Shown piece after piece: positions 47,478-59,075 of a stretch of 64,000 bases of DNA; position 1 is the first letter of the stretch; each line of letters begins with the position of its first letter. Both the position numbers and the translations under genes were made by a program. This stretch comes from Dryococelus australis (lineage: Eukaryota; Arthropoda; Insecta; Phasmatodea; Phasmatidae): NCBI GenBank assembly GCA_029891345.1, contig CM056998.1, positions 170,152,332-170,216,331 of the forward strand, written 5' to 3'. The notes beneath the pieces were generated by a model. The model was not told where the DNA came from, did no database searches, and saw nothing but the letters and a program-made list of their open reading frames with translations.

Positions 47478-48358
47478 TGTTACGCGCTGCTGCCCTGCGC
47501 TGTGGCGGTGGACCCAACTCATCCCTCCCCTCCACCACGGTTGCCTCCTGCCCCCCCCCCCCCTTTCTCAAAAACCCGTGAATAATGGACGTCGGACTGT
47601 CGCGCTGCTCGCCGCCTTGCATGCGTCACGGTCCCTCTCCCCTGCTGGAGGTTTTTGACAGGTCTGGCGACGACGCAAGAATGTTCTGGTGAGACTGGCT
47701 GGCGCCTCGGCCCGCCACTACTCATCACGGATGTTGGGGAAGATTCTGGGTGGCGGTCTAAGACACTATATATACTGCCGCAACCCAGCGGTCGGCAGTC
47801 TTTGACGGAGGCCACCTGGCCGTGTGTGCGCGAGCGAAGAGAAGTGTGGACGACGACTGGAGATTGCGGGACGACGGCGAGCGAGGTGTTCGTGGCGTGA
47901 ATGGACGAAAGGGTGTCAAACCGACGAGTGAAGCGTACTGTGCGTGAGGGCGCTTGGAGGACTCTAGAACATTGTGACTGGCGGGACATGGGCTGAACTG
48001 AGGTGGGACGGAATGGAAGTGTAACACCGATTCTATTGTAAATATTCGAACTGTCAATTTGGACACACATTTTACAGAATATGAATTGTTTGATACACTG
48101 TCGATTAGGACTGATCTTTAATTATTTAATTTAATTGATTTATTTGTGGTAATTGTAAATTGTATTAAATTGGAGTAATTAGTTGTGATCAGTAAGTGAT
48201 ATAAATTTATTGTGAGATTTTGAGTTCAGAGAACTTTGCTGTAGTCATTGTAAATAAAATAAGTTAAATTAGAATTCATTATTTTATCTGATTAAGACCT
48301 CCATCCCTTAACGAACTTGTTATAGCCCACTTTATTTCTAGAAAGAGAAATTGTAACA
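47478..48358 (+). mobile_element. 5' LTR of a Ty3/gypsy-like retrotransposon
   Basis: The 881-bp LTR begins TGTTAC and ends GTAACA, a perfect terminal inversion. A TATA box (CTATATATACTG) lies at 47766-47777 and an AATAAA at 48253-48258, giving a sensible U3-R-U5 order. A 13-C run is at 47551-47563. The end segment GATTAAGACCTCCATCCC is shared with the LTR at 26534-27173. The 3' LTR is not in this window. Long open frames inside the LTR (for example 47519-48070 minus) are compositional. Confidence 0.75.
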
Positions 48359-48359
48359 C

Positions 48360-48377
48360 TGGTGTCAGAAGCGGGAT
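48360..48377 (+). other. Primer-binding site, tRNA-Leu type
   Basis: TGGTGTCAGAAGCGGGAT begins 1 base after the LTR. It is complementary to the 3' end of an animal leucine tRNA (..ATCCCACTTCTGACACCA, recalled) apart from one position. This sets where minus-strand DNA synthesis would start. Confidence 0.7.
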
Positions 48378-48472
48378 GGAGGCATTTTATAAAAATAAAA
48401 TAATTTTAATTAGTATTTGTAAATATCACAATACTTTAGCAATAGGCCGAGGAATTACTAAGAAATTGATGA

Positions 48473-50110
48473 ATGCTAACAAGAAAAATGTCGGCAGATA
48501 TGGAAGCACTTCGTGCCTTGATCAAAGGACTGAGTAGCCAATTAAGTGGTGTTAATGATTCTGTTAATAGCGTAAATGAAAATGTAAATAGTAGAATAGA
48601 TAGTGTTAGTGAATCTGTTAATAGTGTTAGTGAGCTTGTAGATAGGAAAATAGACAGTGTAAACGAAAATGTAGATAGAAAAATAGTCAGTGTAAACGAA
48701 AATGTAGATTGAAAAATAGGTGTGAGCGAGTTGGTGAACAATAAAATAGACTGTGTGGATAATAAAATTGACAGCGTAAGGACAGTGTTAACGAAAGGTT
48801 GGACAGTGTCGAGTGTAAAGTGGACCAAGAGGTGAGCGCCCTCAAGGAGGAATGGCTGGAGTTCTTGCGTCAGCAGGGGAGACGACGTACAGGGGCGGAA
48901 GAGGAGCCGAGTTTGGTCACCACCAAGACGACGAGTGCGGGCAGCGAGAAGATGGTAGAGGTCGCAGCCATTGCATACATCGCAGGACAGGTGCCGCAGT
49001 TCTGCATTGTGGGAACGCCCCATTCAGGGGTTGGTAAAGGTGTTACGATTAAGCCCGCCCCCTACGATGGACAGACACCTTGGCGCGAGTACCGGCACCA
49101 GTTCGAGATTGGCCACCCTGAATGGCTGGACTGAACAGCAGCGGACTTACTACCTGGCGACTGTACTGAGGGGATCAGTATTGAGCATACTGCAGTCCCT
49201 GCCGGAACGACATCGTCTAGAATACTCCACACTGGTGTCGGCTTTGGAGCTTCGATTCGGCGACCGGTACCTGCGGTACACCCACCATTCCCAACTACGA
49301 AGCTGCATCCAGCGACCCGGCGAACACTACAGGAACTGTGGCAGGACATTGTGAGACTGACACACCTGTCTCTGGAGGGGTGCTCCGAGGAGGCACGAGA
49401 CATCATTTCAGTTGACTTTTTCGTAGATTCTATTACCGATACGGATGTGCGCCGAGCTGTACGCCTGGCATCACCACGCAGCATGCAGGATGCCCTGGCC
49501 CGAGCATTGGTGGTAGAATCAGCAAAGCACGAGCCGATTTTCTGACATGTAGTACAGGCAGCTACCCCGTGCAACGACGAAGATAGAGATAGCATCCTGG
49601 ACGTCTTGAGAAAGTTGGAGACCACAATGAAGGACATTGGTGCCAGAGTTTGTGCTAGGGAACCCCGTTTTTATCCACCTATGCATCGGGAATGTTGGGT
49701 ACGTGGACAGACAGGACACTTGAGTACCTAATGTTTGCAAAGGAACTGCAGGACCCGGCAGCCAGACGTGAGTACGAATGACAGCTTGTTGAGAAGACTA
49801 GAGATGGCGTTAGAGGAACTTTTGAAATCCGTAGAGGCGGCGACAACTGTCCCTCGTTGACGGAGGCACGGAGAATGCTGGTACTGTGGAAATGAGGGAC
49901 ACTTACGAGCCTGCTGTCCAGAAGTCCCAAACAAGACTAAGCATCTAGGTACCGTTCAAGGGACAGCTGCACGAACAAATGAAACTGACAGCTGCAGTAA
50001 TAATCATCCAAACCACGGGCCCATCGAAACAACTGGTAACATCCTATCTGAGGAAATGAAGAAAGATCGTTATTTGGTGGTAAGACGAACAAGGATATTG
50101 CAGTCGAACC
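48473..50110 (+). pseudogene. Gag of the LTR retrotransposon, with coiled-coil repeats and zinc knuckle
   Basis: Gag builds the particle and binds the RNA. It starts ATG at 48473 or 48488 (AAAATGTCGG). After MEALRALIKGLSSQLSGV there are repeated 11-residue units of the type SVNENVDRKID (48550-48800), a hendecad-like coiled coil. A capsid region follows with IKPAPYDGQTPWREYRHQFE near 49050, NGWTEQQRTYYLATVLRGS near 49124-49180 and SALELRFGDRY near 49238-49271. ARALVVESA is near 49500, then CWYCGNEGHLRACCP, a CCHC zinc knuckle, near 49878-49922. A stop at 48708 and at least three frame changes disable it. No protease or polymerase follows, so the element is truncated near 50110. Confidence 0.75.
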
Positions 50111-51909
50111 ACGTAACAAGTCACCTAGCAGTTAATGCAGGCGAAACGAGATAAGTCCAGTTTTCAAATGAACCTGCACATATGTGTCATCAGAAGAAGG
50201 AAGACAGGCAGGGTATGAATATATCGTAGTGTCTAGTGGCATGAAGAGGAATGCTCTCTGTAGGACACTCAACTGGCGTGCATTGTTTTCGTTTTTCGTC
50301 GTGCTGCGTGGAATGAAGCGATGGAACAACGTCCAGTACCATTCCCTTCCGTTAGGTTTTGTAAACATTCACGTAGATATTTTTTAATGTAACATTATGA
50401 AAATACCGTGATTTATTAGCCATTTTGGAGGGCATCCAAGTAATGTTTGTAACACGCGAGAGATAAAGTACCAGTTTCTCGATTGTTGTAGTGGAAATGG
50501 ATAAGAAGAAACGTGTCGAACACCTGTTGTCTTTATTACACCATAAAATTATAGGACCGCCGCTGCATGTCTTGTAGAGTTGCATTGTATACGAAATGAC
50601 TGCAGTCTTAGTGCAGTGGCTTGTGCATAGCTATGATAAAACATTTGATGCACTGCGCATAGAGACCTCAAAAATGCGGATGCCTATGACTGAATTCATT
50701 CCAGTTGCGGTAGTTCACATGTAAATACTGCCGAGAAAATGTGAGATTTCCAGTCTCGGGATAATTGCGATTTACATTTTTTGAATTTACTATATTTTTT
50801 ATCTGAAATAATCTTTTCGGGTCCTCTTTTACATAAATGGGGTCAAGTTACTTCGTTTATTTCACACTTACGTAATGATCATCGCTGCTAACTACTTTGG
50901 AAGGTTTTACAGTAACTAACCTTCCTTGTACTCTAAGAGAGATTTCTAATATAACGAAATCTGTGTTTTTAATAATACTTATATGTGTAATTACTCAATT
51001 TTTCAAATTTTTTAGCCCTTTCACAGTTGCCATGAACCCCACTCCCATTAATCACATCTATAATTCATGCTCCCCCTAAGAAAATATAGTTCCGCCACCC
51101 CTGATAATACCAACAAATCGAACCCCAGCACACAATAATTCAAGCTAGTAAATGGCTTCTATTAGTATATGGAAAACACTGCAGCAGGATTCAGGCAGTT
51201 CATAGATCAGGCTTCCATTTTCATTAATAATTTTCTAATGCACTGGAAAATTCACAGATTCATTGGGGACCAGTGGACTTATTATCGTTGCATTCGCGAT
51301 TCGGCCAGTTTTTATTTGACACGCCGTAGAAGATCCAAAACAAAAGTAGTGACCAATCACAGACAACCGATAAAAGCGTCTTTGACAATCGGCCAATGAG
51401 GTCACGACAGTGGCTTGAGAAACGTACATTCCACTATGAAGTCTAGCCCAGAAGTCTTTGAACCAGGAAGTTGTTCAGCTTTGTAATCATTTTATTTCCT
51501 TCTAAAAAAAACCACTTGCGACAACACTATGTGTACTCCTGCTATAAAATGGAAATTCCCATGACAGGTAAACCATGAACTAGGCCCTATACACATATTA
51601 TAGGATCACTTTGTTGCGGTAACTTGTTCTGATTTTTGTTAAATCCCTCAAAGTAACGATTTGTTCATAGTAAGCACAACTGCATTAAAATATAGAAAGT
51701 TATAAGACAGTGTTTCCTTCATCGCTTATGTTTATTACATCCAGAAATGAGTAGAGTAAATGGCCCCAACTGCAGAGGCCTATGAACTATCTAAAAAATT
51801 ATGATGAGACATGTGTGATGTGGATGACAGGAGGATTTTAACTCGCTTGGAATATTGCATGTTGTAATATACGGCTCATATCGATGAACAGCAGCAGGTA
51901 ACAATTTTA
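50111..51909. other. Spacer, no gene recognised
   Basis: Possibly unrelated DNA after the truncation of the LTR element. Two CCAAT words (about 51351 and 51391) lie in a small CpG-containing part (51270-51420). No coding region is supported. Confidence 0.4.
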
Positions 51910-52142
51910 GGCTGTTCACGGTAAAGTGAGCACTTTTTTAGGCCCTCCCATAAGGCTTTAACCACTAATAAATATATCTTATTGCAGAATAGGTATTAAA
52001 TTTTGAGGGTCGTAAAATGTATGCACTGTGTTTATTCGTCACATTGAAATGTTTATATTAAAAAACAGCAGTAACATAGAAATAGGATGAATGGAAAAAT
52101 TAAGAAGGGCCTTAAAAAGTGCTCACTTTACCGTGAACAGTC
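51910..52142. mobile_element. MITE, GTTCACGG family, short form (233 bp)
   Basis: GGCTGTTCACGGTAAAGTGA then GCACTTTTTTAGGCCC at the left; the right end is AAAAAGTGCTCACTTTACCG then TGAACAGTC. TA flanks both ends (51908-51909 and 52143-52144). Nearly perfect inverted ends. Confidence 0.85.
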
Positions 52143-52360
52143 TATACTTTGAACTGCATAACAATAATGCTGGAATTCGGTGCGTGCTGGTGCCAGAAGA
52201 GCATTAAATCGGTTTTAATGTAGTAACGAAACATTAATTTATTATAACCATGTTAACATACAACCATGTGTAATTGGCTGGATGCAAGACGAGCAAATTC
52301 ATTTGAACAACTACTGTTAATATTAACATTCTCATGCACTCGTTTTTCATTTACGAAATA

Positions 52361-52760
52361 TAGTCAATTCACAGTTACTTCAAACTTTTCTGAACCCTTG
52401 CTCAAGTTCTACTTCCAGGATATTCCTCCGCCTCATGCGAACAAATCCTAACTGAGCCTAGCAAATGACACCAAAGGGACAGCACACTGCGTTCGTGTGC
52501 ATAAGAACGACTTCTTACTAGGCGTTACCCTCGCACTTGCATTCTTCCTGTATCTATGCATAGTGATTGTAAGTGAAATATAGTTTATAGGCAAAATATA
52601 ATTAAAAGTCCTATTGAACAAGAAAAATAAGGTATTTTTATGTTAACAAAATTTTGAAGAGCTTTTGTTGTACATGGCATATTTCGAAAACAACCAATGA
52701 CATGGGGTGATTTTTCAAAGGTTTAATTTTTAAAATGTGAAGAAACCACGAACAGATTAT
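52361..52760 (+). mobile_element. MITE-related copy, variant end TAGTCAATTCACAGTTAC
   Basis: Aligns by eye with 59931-60335: a GATATTCCTCCGCCTC landmark, an ACACCAAAG-GACA..GC..TTCGTG stretch, then GGTGTGATTTTTCAAA-like sequence near 52705. The left end is a variant of the GTTCACGG family end. No matching right end was found, so the copies may be truncated. Confidence 0.5.
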
Positions 52761-53618
52761 CATCATAAACAGATTATTACTTTGAACGGTGATCGTGCCC
52801 CGAAACTCCTCCCAGGTGCGCCGTATTTCCATACCTGCGAGCTCAACACTGAGCGTGGGGTCTCTGCATACCACGTTAAATATTAAATTTTTTTGGGCTT
52901 TCCTGCGCAGTTTCCACAGGGGAAAGTAGAAAAAGTAAAAATTGGCATTAATTGCGTGTAATAATATTCTACTGTTACAGTGATAAATTCAGCTATCCAC
53001 AGACACACATCACAATCTTATAAGGGCCCATTGCAATGCTCCCTTTTGGTTGGGTGTGACCTTGGGGTATTACATTTTTTTTACTAGGGATTATCCTTAT
53101 GCTGTGAGAGATACTTAACCATTACACAGAGTATGTGCCTTCAGTAGTTACAGAGGCGATAGTCCAGGTGATACCAAGTTTAACCACCGACCTTGTAGAC
53201 TGTAGCGACCCTTGTTACTCCAACACTAGCCAACCAGTGTGGAGCTCCTGAAGCAGCATCCACAATCGCGAGGAAAGCTGCTGGATGAATGGGGTGAGAA
53301 TGAACGGTGCTATAATTAGACACAGTCTCCGCATTCAGTCTCTCCTGGCTGACTCGCTACGAGTGAAAGCCGCTGATTATTCCAGGAGCTCGCGCCCAGT
53401 TCGTTGCTCTGTAGTAACTTCTGTTCAGAATTTCACCTAAGACACGATTACAGAGGCCTGTTTTAGTTTCAGGGAGTAGAAATAGGCGAAATCGTGTCTT
53501 TAATATTTGGGGATTTGATCACTACTGATATGAATCTGACTTCAAAAAGTCTCAAGTTTTGGTTTTATATTGTGCAGATAGGCACAGAGGCCGAGGACGA
53601 TGGGGATTTATGATTATA
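52761..53618. other. Spacer with mixed CpG-containing stretches
   Basis: A minus frame from 52874 (MVCRDPTLSVELAGMEIRRT) and CpG at 52790-52870 are not strong enough to call an exon. AAGACACGATT (53439-53449) and AATCGTGTCTT (53490-53500) form an 11-bp inverted repeat. No gene is supported. Confidence 0.35.
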
Positions 53619-55044
53619 AACTGCTCAAAAAAGTTTTGCATCAGAGATTTATTGTACCAAAAATACTGTAACATCACATTTCCTATTTATACCTACAAGC
53701 AGGTTGCAAATGCCACTGTGTTACAAAACAACACAAATATTATAAATAGTTTCATTTTGTAAGCTAACAATAAACAAAATACGCTAACTGTCTGTTTGGG
53801 AAACACCATTGTTCTCTTCTCTTTTATTGTCACTACCCACGTGGATCAATACCACGTAGGACCTCGAGAACTCGCAAGATTTCAGATGCACCGAGGAATA
53901 CTGAGAATGAGGTTATCCAGTTACTCATGTGGCAAGTTGTCCCATTCTGTCTGCACGGTCAATATCAGTTCCTGTACATTGTTGGGCTGTTGATGGCGTG
54001 CTCAAGTGACAGTTTTCAGAAGGTCCCAGGCATGCTCTATGCAGTTAATGCCTGAACTAACTGTTGGCCAATCCATTCTTTGAATACCAGCTTGCTGACA
54101 GTATTGATCAACAACTCTTTCACGGTGTGCGCGGGCATTATCATCCGCTGGCGAAAATGCCTACAGGTAAGGGTGCACAACAGTCTGAAGGACATATGTG
54201 ACTTACTGCCGAAATGTCATTGTGCCCTCAATGCGAACTAAAGGTGTTGGACGTCCGAGCACGATTCCTGCCCAGACCAGGAATCCTCCACCTCGGTATG
54301 CATGGACGTTTGCACATCACACCTTGCCTATGCACCTCGTCTTCTCCACGCCCTCAAAATTCTGCAATATGGCCAAAAACAAACCCTCATATCATCAGTG
54401 GACAGAACATGGGGCCATTCTTCAGCTGTCCACTGATGATCCCGTGCCCGATGTCTGTTGCGATAAGGGTGTCTCGTAGGTCTCCGAGCTTGTAGGCATC
54501 CCTCTCGAAGACGATTGCGCACAGTTTTGTCAGAGAGAAGTACATCCGAGGCTGCTCGGGGAAGGTCTCGTATCTCTTGCTGTTGAGGTATTGTTCCGGG
54601 GTGCATTAATTCTCACATAGCGGATCTGAGCAAGTATGTGACCCTCGGGTGACCAGATTGTGGTCGATCATTAATAGTACCAGTTTCTGTGTATTGCCTT
54701 CAGATGATAGACTCGTCACTTTATGGCATACCCAGAGTTGCAGCAATCGTGCATTGTACACCACTACATTGTACAAGAGAAACTATCCCAACATGTCAAA
54801 ATGTTATTGTGTCCCGTGGCATGATGCAATCACTTCTGCAGTCAAGGACCTCGCTGAATTAAAGCAAGTCGATATTCATCTCTCTCACATACAACGCACC
54901 AGAAGAGAACTATAGTCAAGTGGGACACAAACATTCTAATAAAAATGCTAGAAAATTGTGTAAACATTGTAGGAATGCATTCCAAGTAATAACGTTAGAA
55001 CATTCATGACTTTTCGTTTGATGCAAAACTTTTTTTGAGCAGTT
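53619..55044 (-). mobile_element. Tc1-like DNA transposon, second family
   Basis: Ends AACTGCTCAAAAAAGTTTTG and the complement of AACTGCTCAAAAAAAGTTTT are almost identical and flanked by TA (53617-53618 and 55045-55046). The 1.43-kb body encodes a broken minus-strand transposase. The ends differ from those of the element at 32105, so this is another family. Confidence 0.9.
53830..54915 (-). pseudogene. Tc1-like transposase, frameshifted
   Basis: From the N-terminal side I read a degenerate helix-turn-helix part (GTINDRPQSGHPRVT near 54630-54680). SDKTVRNRLREGCLQARRPT follows at 54480-54540, then HVLSTDDMRVCF near 54380-54415 with the first catalytic Asp. GGGFLVWAGIVLGRP is near 54245-54290. 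DDNARAHRERVVDQYCQQAG (54085-54150) carries the second Asp. MDWPTVSSGINCIEHAWDLL (54012-54070) keeps the Glu of the DDE triad but has lost the usual SPDLNP wording. The tail NVQELILTVQTEWDNLP is near 53930-53980. Stops in several places and at least one frameshift inactivate it. Order and spacing match Tc1-family transposases of about 340 residues. Confidence 0.8.
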
Positions 55045-55046
55045 TA

Positions 55047-55741
55047 GTAGGTTCCGAACCACGTATGTATCGACTTGGTGCTCAAAAATTGATTTTTTTA
55101 AATCAGGAATTTGGTTTGAACTATACCGGCACCTCCTCTATGTGAGCATGATATCTTGATCACCGCCGCCACAGAGAACCTGAACAGAGGATGTGGATCC
55201 GTATAGTCCCCTACCGTTACTTAAGCATAGACTCGACTAGTATTTATTTTAATACCTATTACATATATCTGCTCCCAAATTCATAAACCACAACCACAAT
55301 CGGAATTGGTACTTGGTTCACTGTTAATGGAGTTATGCCAGCAAAAATTTATAGTCTTTTAGAGGGAAGGGAGGCAAACAAATTAAACGTCGCTGTTATT
55401 TAGATCTAAACATACCGAACGGGTAGAAGGTATGTTACCAATTATTGCTTGTTCACACAGGCTATATAGGTGTAATGGCGCGTGAATGTAAATTAAAAGC
55501 ATAAATTGCACATTCTATACAAAAACCAGCGTTTCTGACAAGACTCGTAATTTAAAGAACAAATGCATCAGCAAAAGGGCAACAGTATGATGGTGCGCAA
55601 TTAGGATTGCTGAGTAACCAGTCCCTCATGGACAGATTATACATTTTTACATTATAGTGCTTTAACGTTATGGTAAACACGCCGAAGTTATACGACAAGC
55701 AACTTTGTTTTTAAATATGAAACTTAATAAATTATATTATT
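55047..55741. other. Spacer, no gene recognised
   Basis: AT-rich, without coding-like frames or paired repeats. Confidence 0.45.
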
Positions 55742-56170
55742 GGCTATTTACGGTAAAGTGAGCACTTTTGAAAGCCTTCTCATTTGGAATAATAATCAGT
55801 ACATGTTTTCTATTTTAGCCTTAGACGTCAGCTTCCGAGCGTGGTGGAATGCATTTTTAGTGTGTCGAATTAACTGTGAACTAGCTATAGTGGATAACTA
55901 TTTGCCCAACCGTGGATCACTAAACTGAAGTAGTTATAAAAAAAAAAACAGTTAATTTTTCTTCTGCATAGTTTGTTTGCGGTTGAACATTTATAACATT
56001 AGTATTTGAAAAATAAATTTACTGTTACACATGAACGGATGCATAAACAAAGTTGTAAATGCATATGGTCAAGGACAATGTGAATTTTACGTGTTGCGGA
56101 ACGATACAAAATGGGCAAAAAATATTTATGACGTGGGTTTTTTCAAGTGATCAGTTAACCGAGCACTGCC
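55742..56170. mobile_element. MITE, GTTCACGG family, diverged (about 429 bp)
   Basis: The left end GGCTATTTACGGTAAAGTGA and interior landmarks TTAGACGTCAGCTTCCGAG and ATAATAATCAGTA match the short form at 21321. The right end AAGTGATCAGTTAACCGAGC then ACTGCC is a degenerate partner. The extra length suggests an insertion or a fused copy. Confidence 0.55.
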
Positions 56171-56799
56171 TATAGGCCTAACGGTGTTGGAGTCCTTCGT
56201 GGTGCAGTTGACTGGGAGAAGTGTTGTGTGTCTTGAAACAGTGTAGAAGCAGGTCGCTAATCAGACCTCGTTAACGATGCCCTGTTAATGAATGGACTGC
56301 ATTTCGCGCCATCCGACTGCGTCGACGCGGTCCGAACCGGACAATAGGTTCGTCCGATTGATGATTATCTATGCCTTTTCGCTACATGATTCCGTCAGTG
56401 CGGTTTAATGTGTATTGTGGTGGGCGTAAGGGTTGCGGCTTGCTTCAGTGGTTTGTATTTTTAGATTTGCTAAAGGAACTAATTGTTTTGTCCGTTGTCT
56501 GGACTGGACAAAAAGTTCTGTACTTAGTTCACTTCACACATGAAAGGTGTGTTCGGGCTCGTAAGCATTTTTGTTTTTTGCGTGTATGGGTTTTTTCCCC
56601 CTCTACCTAAATCGCGAATTAGGATACGAATATATTTCGCACGTGGGAAATGTTCAGCGCCGTTCAGTGATGATGGTTTCTGGCGCGTGTGCGTTGTCTG
56701 CCAGCATTTATGTGGCCTGAAAACCCAGATCGGTCGACGGATTATCACCGTTTCTCTTATCAAACCTGCCTAGCATAGACCTGTCGTTTTTGGGGTGTT

Positions 56800-56843
<44 letters not shown>

Positions 56844-58874
56844 GAGTGAGAAGGGGGGGGGGGCAAAAATCATGTGTAGCCGGCAGGACTTTTGTAGAAG
56901 GAATAGAGGTCGAGGATCACGATGATCCAATCGCGAGAGCGCATGGTGATCTAGCCCCAATGCCGATTGACCACTTTACCAATAGAACTGTTAAAATTGC
57001 ATGCTTTGAACAATCGATTAGCATGATGTTTACATAAATGCGTGCCTTGAAAGTTTAATACATTTCTTCTGGGCGAGTTTTATTGCAGAGAAAATAATTC
57101 AAGGCGTGGAAAATATTTTTTCTACAACACCGCGGCTCTGTTATAAATTAAACGTAAGTCAACATCGCGTACTGTTCGATCACATGATTTTGACGATTGT
57201 ACTGTTGACGAGCCAGTGTAAGGGGCATGCACAGAAGCAAAAAATCACGGTCCAGCGTTAATCTAGTGCAGTATTCACAGACGAATTATAGGGATCCTGA
57301 GATATGCTACGTGAGGATGAATGCACTAACACGTTTGAGAAGAAAAAGTGTTATCTCGAAGTGTACGCTTGTAGGAAAGGGTCGCTGTAACAAATCATAG
57401 ATGCAATTGTCGTTAGCACTTCGCCCACTCGGCAACCGTACAGACATAATAAAATATTTATTGCCCGACACTTGACGCTTATCTCCCGACGTTATTGTGG
57501 TACCCGAAGATACTTCTTGGAATCTGAATCTTCTTCGCAATGCTACGTGCTAGTGGTAAATTGGGAGCTGGGCCGGGGGGGGGGGGGGGGATTATAACTG
57601 GAGTAGCGGCGCGATGTTTTCAGGAGATAGAAAAACGGCGTGGGTTGATCACATTATGGAAATTTATTTTATTAACGCTTCAATTTTAATACTTGTTGTG
57701 TTTCTACCATTCCTGTCACCCTCAACGAATCCTCTCGTAGTTCGTATACGTATCGAAGAACGCACGTAGTCTACGCTGATTCGGGGGGTGAGCAGGTAAC
57801 GGCTGACACATGTTCATTGCTATCACTACAATGTAAATAATACATTTTTGATCAGACAAGACAAATTAAAATACAATGGAAGTGAGTAAACAATGTATAT
57901 GGATAGGCTAAATGGGAAAATTGATACACAGTAGGAAATATCTAAAATTTTCTGATAACTACCACAGAATACGTCAAGACATTTCAGTTGCCGAAGGGAA
58001 GAATTGTCATGTCCTTGCAGTTACCAGGCTGATTGCCACAGGTTGTTGGTTATAATAAAACCTCGGTATGAAAGTTAGGCCTATGTGTATGTTTAATTAT
58101 CGAATTTTTGGAGTTTGTTTTCCTAGGATGACTTCTGCAGATACCTGTGTGGTTTTGTGGTGGTTTCCTGGTGGCAACAAAAGAAATATGTTTGCTACCC
58201 GATTATTCTATTTTAACATCACGCTCCACTAAAGAAGTGTCGTTAAACCAGTGCACATAAATATTGCAACGTTAAGTACCGATTTCGCTTGCTTTCTCTC
58301 CTGGACGAGGAACGAGAGTCCTAGAATTTCACGTCAGACTACGGGCTGGTTCAGAAATAGGCCAAATTTTAACGAGCTTTTCACGTTTTGATTTCCTCCG
58401 ATTTGTCCAATTTGTTCTTCAAGTAATTACAAATGGCGTTCCACCTGCTGCATTATTTTAAAAATGAACATTTTACGTATTTTTCCCCTTACCTCATAAT
58501 TCGCGCCTGTTCCGTCCCATACTTTGTCAGGAAATATAGCGCAAGGCTACGTTGTTTCTCTTTCGCAAAACTGGCGTCGGCAGATAACTTGGACGGACTG
58601 GGCTTTGTGAGCTGGGTGATAATCATCCCTCCTTCCTCCACCCCCCCCCCCTCCTTCTCTATGACACTTGTCGCGTGCTATATCCGCCAGTGCCTGACCA
58701 GACCAGTGAGGAAAGTTAGTTGCCTAAACGCTGCGGAGGAGAGAGGGCATCGGGAGATAGTATCCAGTGCCGGTTAGAAGGGGGGGGGGGGGAGGTGCTT
58801 GGTCAAACAAGAGTTTTTTTTTTCGTAGTAGTTTTTTGAGCGGGAGGTTGTGTAGGATTCGGGGGGGGGGGGGG
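56171..58874. other. Long spacer with microsatellite and G/C runs
   Basis: 56190-56960 has scattered CpG and short open frames without domains. An 11-G run is at 56853, a 16-G run at 57575, 11 C at 58641, 13 G at 58780 and 14 G at 58861. Other parts are AT-rich. No gene is supported. Confidence 0.4.
56802..56846 (+). repeat. GA microsatellite
   Basis: About 22 GA units with one CG interruption, followed almost at once by an 11-G run (56853-56863). Confidence 0.95.
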
Positions 58875-58990
58875 TGGAGGCAGTGCGCACGTGACGGGTG
58901 GCAGGCGGGCCCTCGGTGGACCGAGACTGCCCCGGAGGTGTCCGTCAGTGGCTCGCAGTAGTGTCGTGTCGTGTCAGCAGGTCGCCGGCC
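58875..58990 (+). promoter_or_regulatory. CpG-rich promoter/5' leader candidate
   Basis: CpG-dense sequence with a GCACGTGACG E-box/CRE-like word (about 58887-58896) directly precedes a short ATG-to-donor exon. Tandem G-runs lie just upstream. It reads rightwards if the exon is real. Confidence 0.35.
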
Positions 58991-59038
58991 ATGTGTCTGG
59001 GTTGCGGTCCGTCCAGGCAGCGGCGCCGCCCGCCGCAG
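58991..59038 (+). CDS. Candidate first coding exon, gene unknown
   Basis: ATG at 58991 (G at -3) gives MCLGCGPSRQRRRPPQ and stops in phase at a strong donor, CAG|GTAAGA (59039). Early cysteines followed by a basic cluster are the look of an N-terminal palmitoylated membrane anchor; this is inference. The frame is also open upstream through the GC-rich leader. No downstream exon is seen. A GTTCACGG-family MITE begins 37 bp after the donor, in the presumed intron. Confidence 0.35.
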
Positions 59039-59075
59039 GTAAGACACTGCACTGCCTTAGCGTGCTCGCTACATA

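Noticed and set aside
47519..48070. 183-codon minus-strand frame over the LTR
   Set aside because: It lies wholly inside an LTR with defined ends, TATA box and poly-A signal and is antisense to it. The translation is Ser/Arg/Pro-rich without domains.
48436..49023. 195-codon minus-strand frame opposite the Gag start
   Set aside because: Its repetitive TLSILLSTFSF-like translation is the mirror of the Gag 33-bp repeats on the sense strand.
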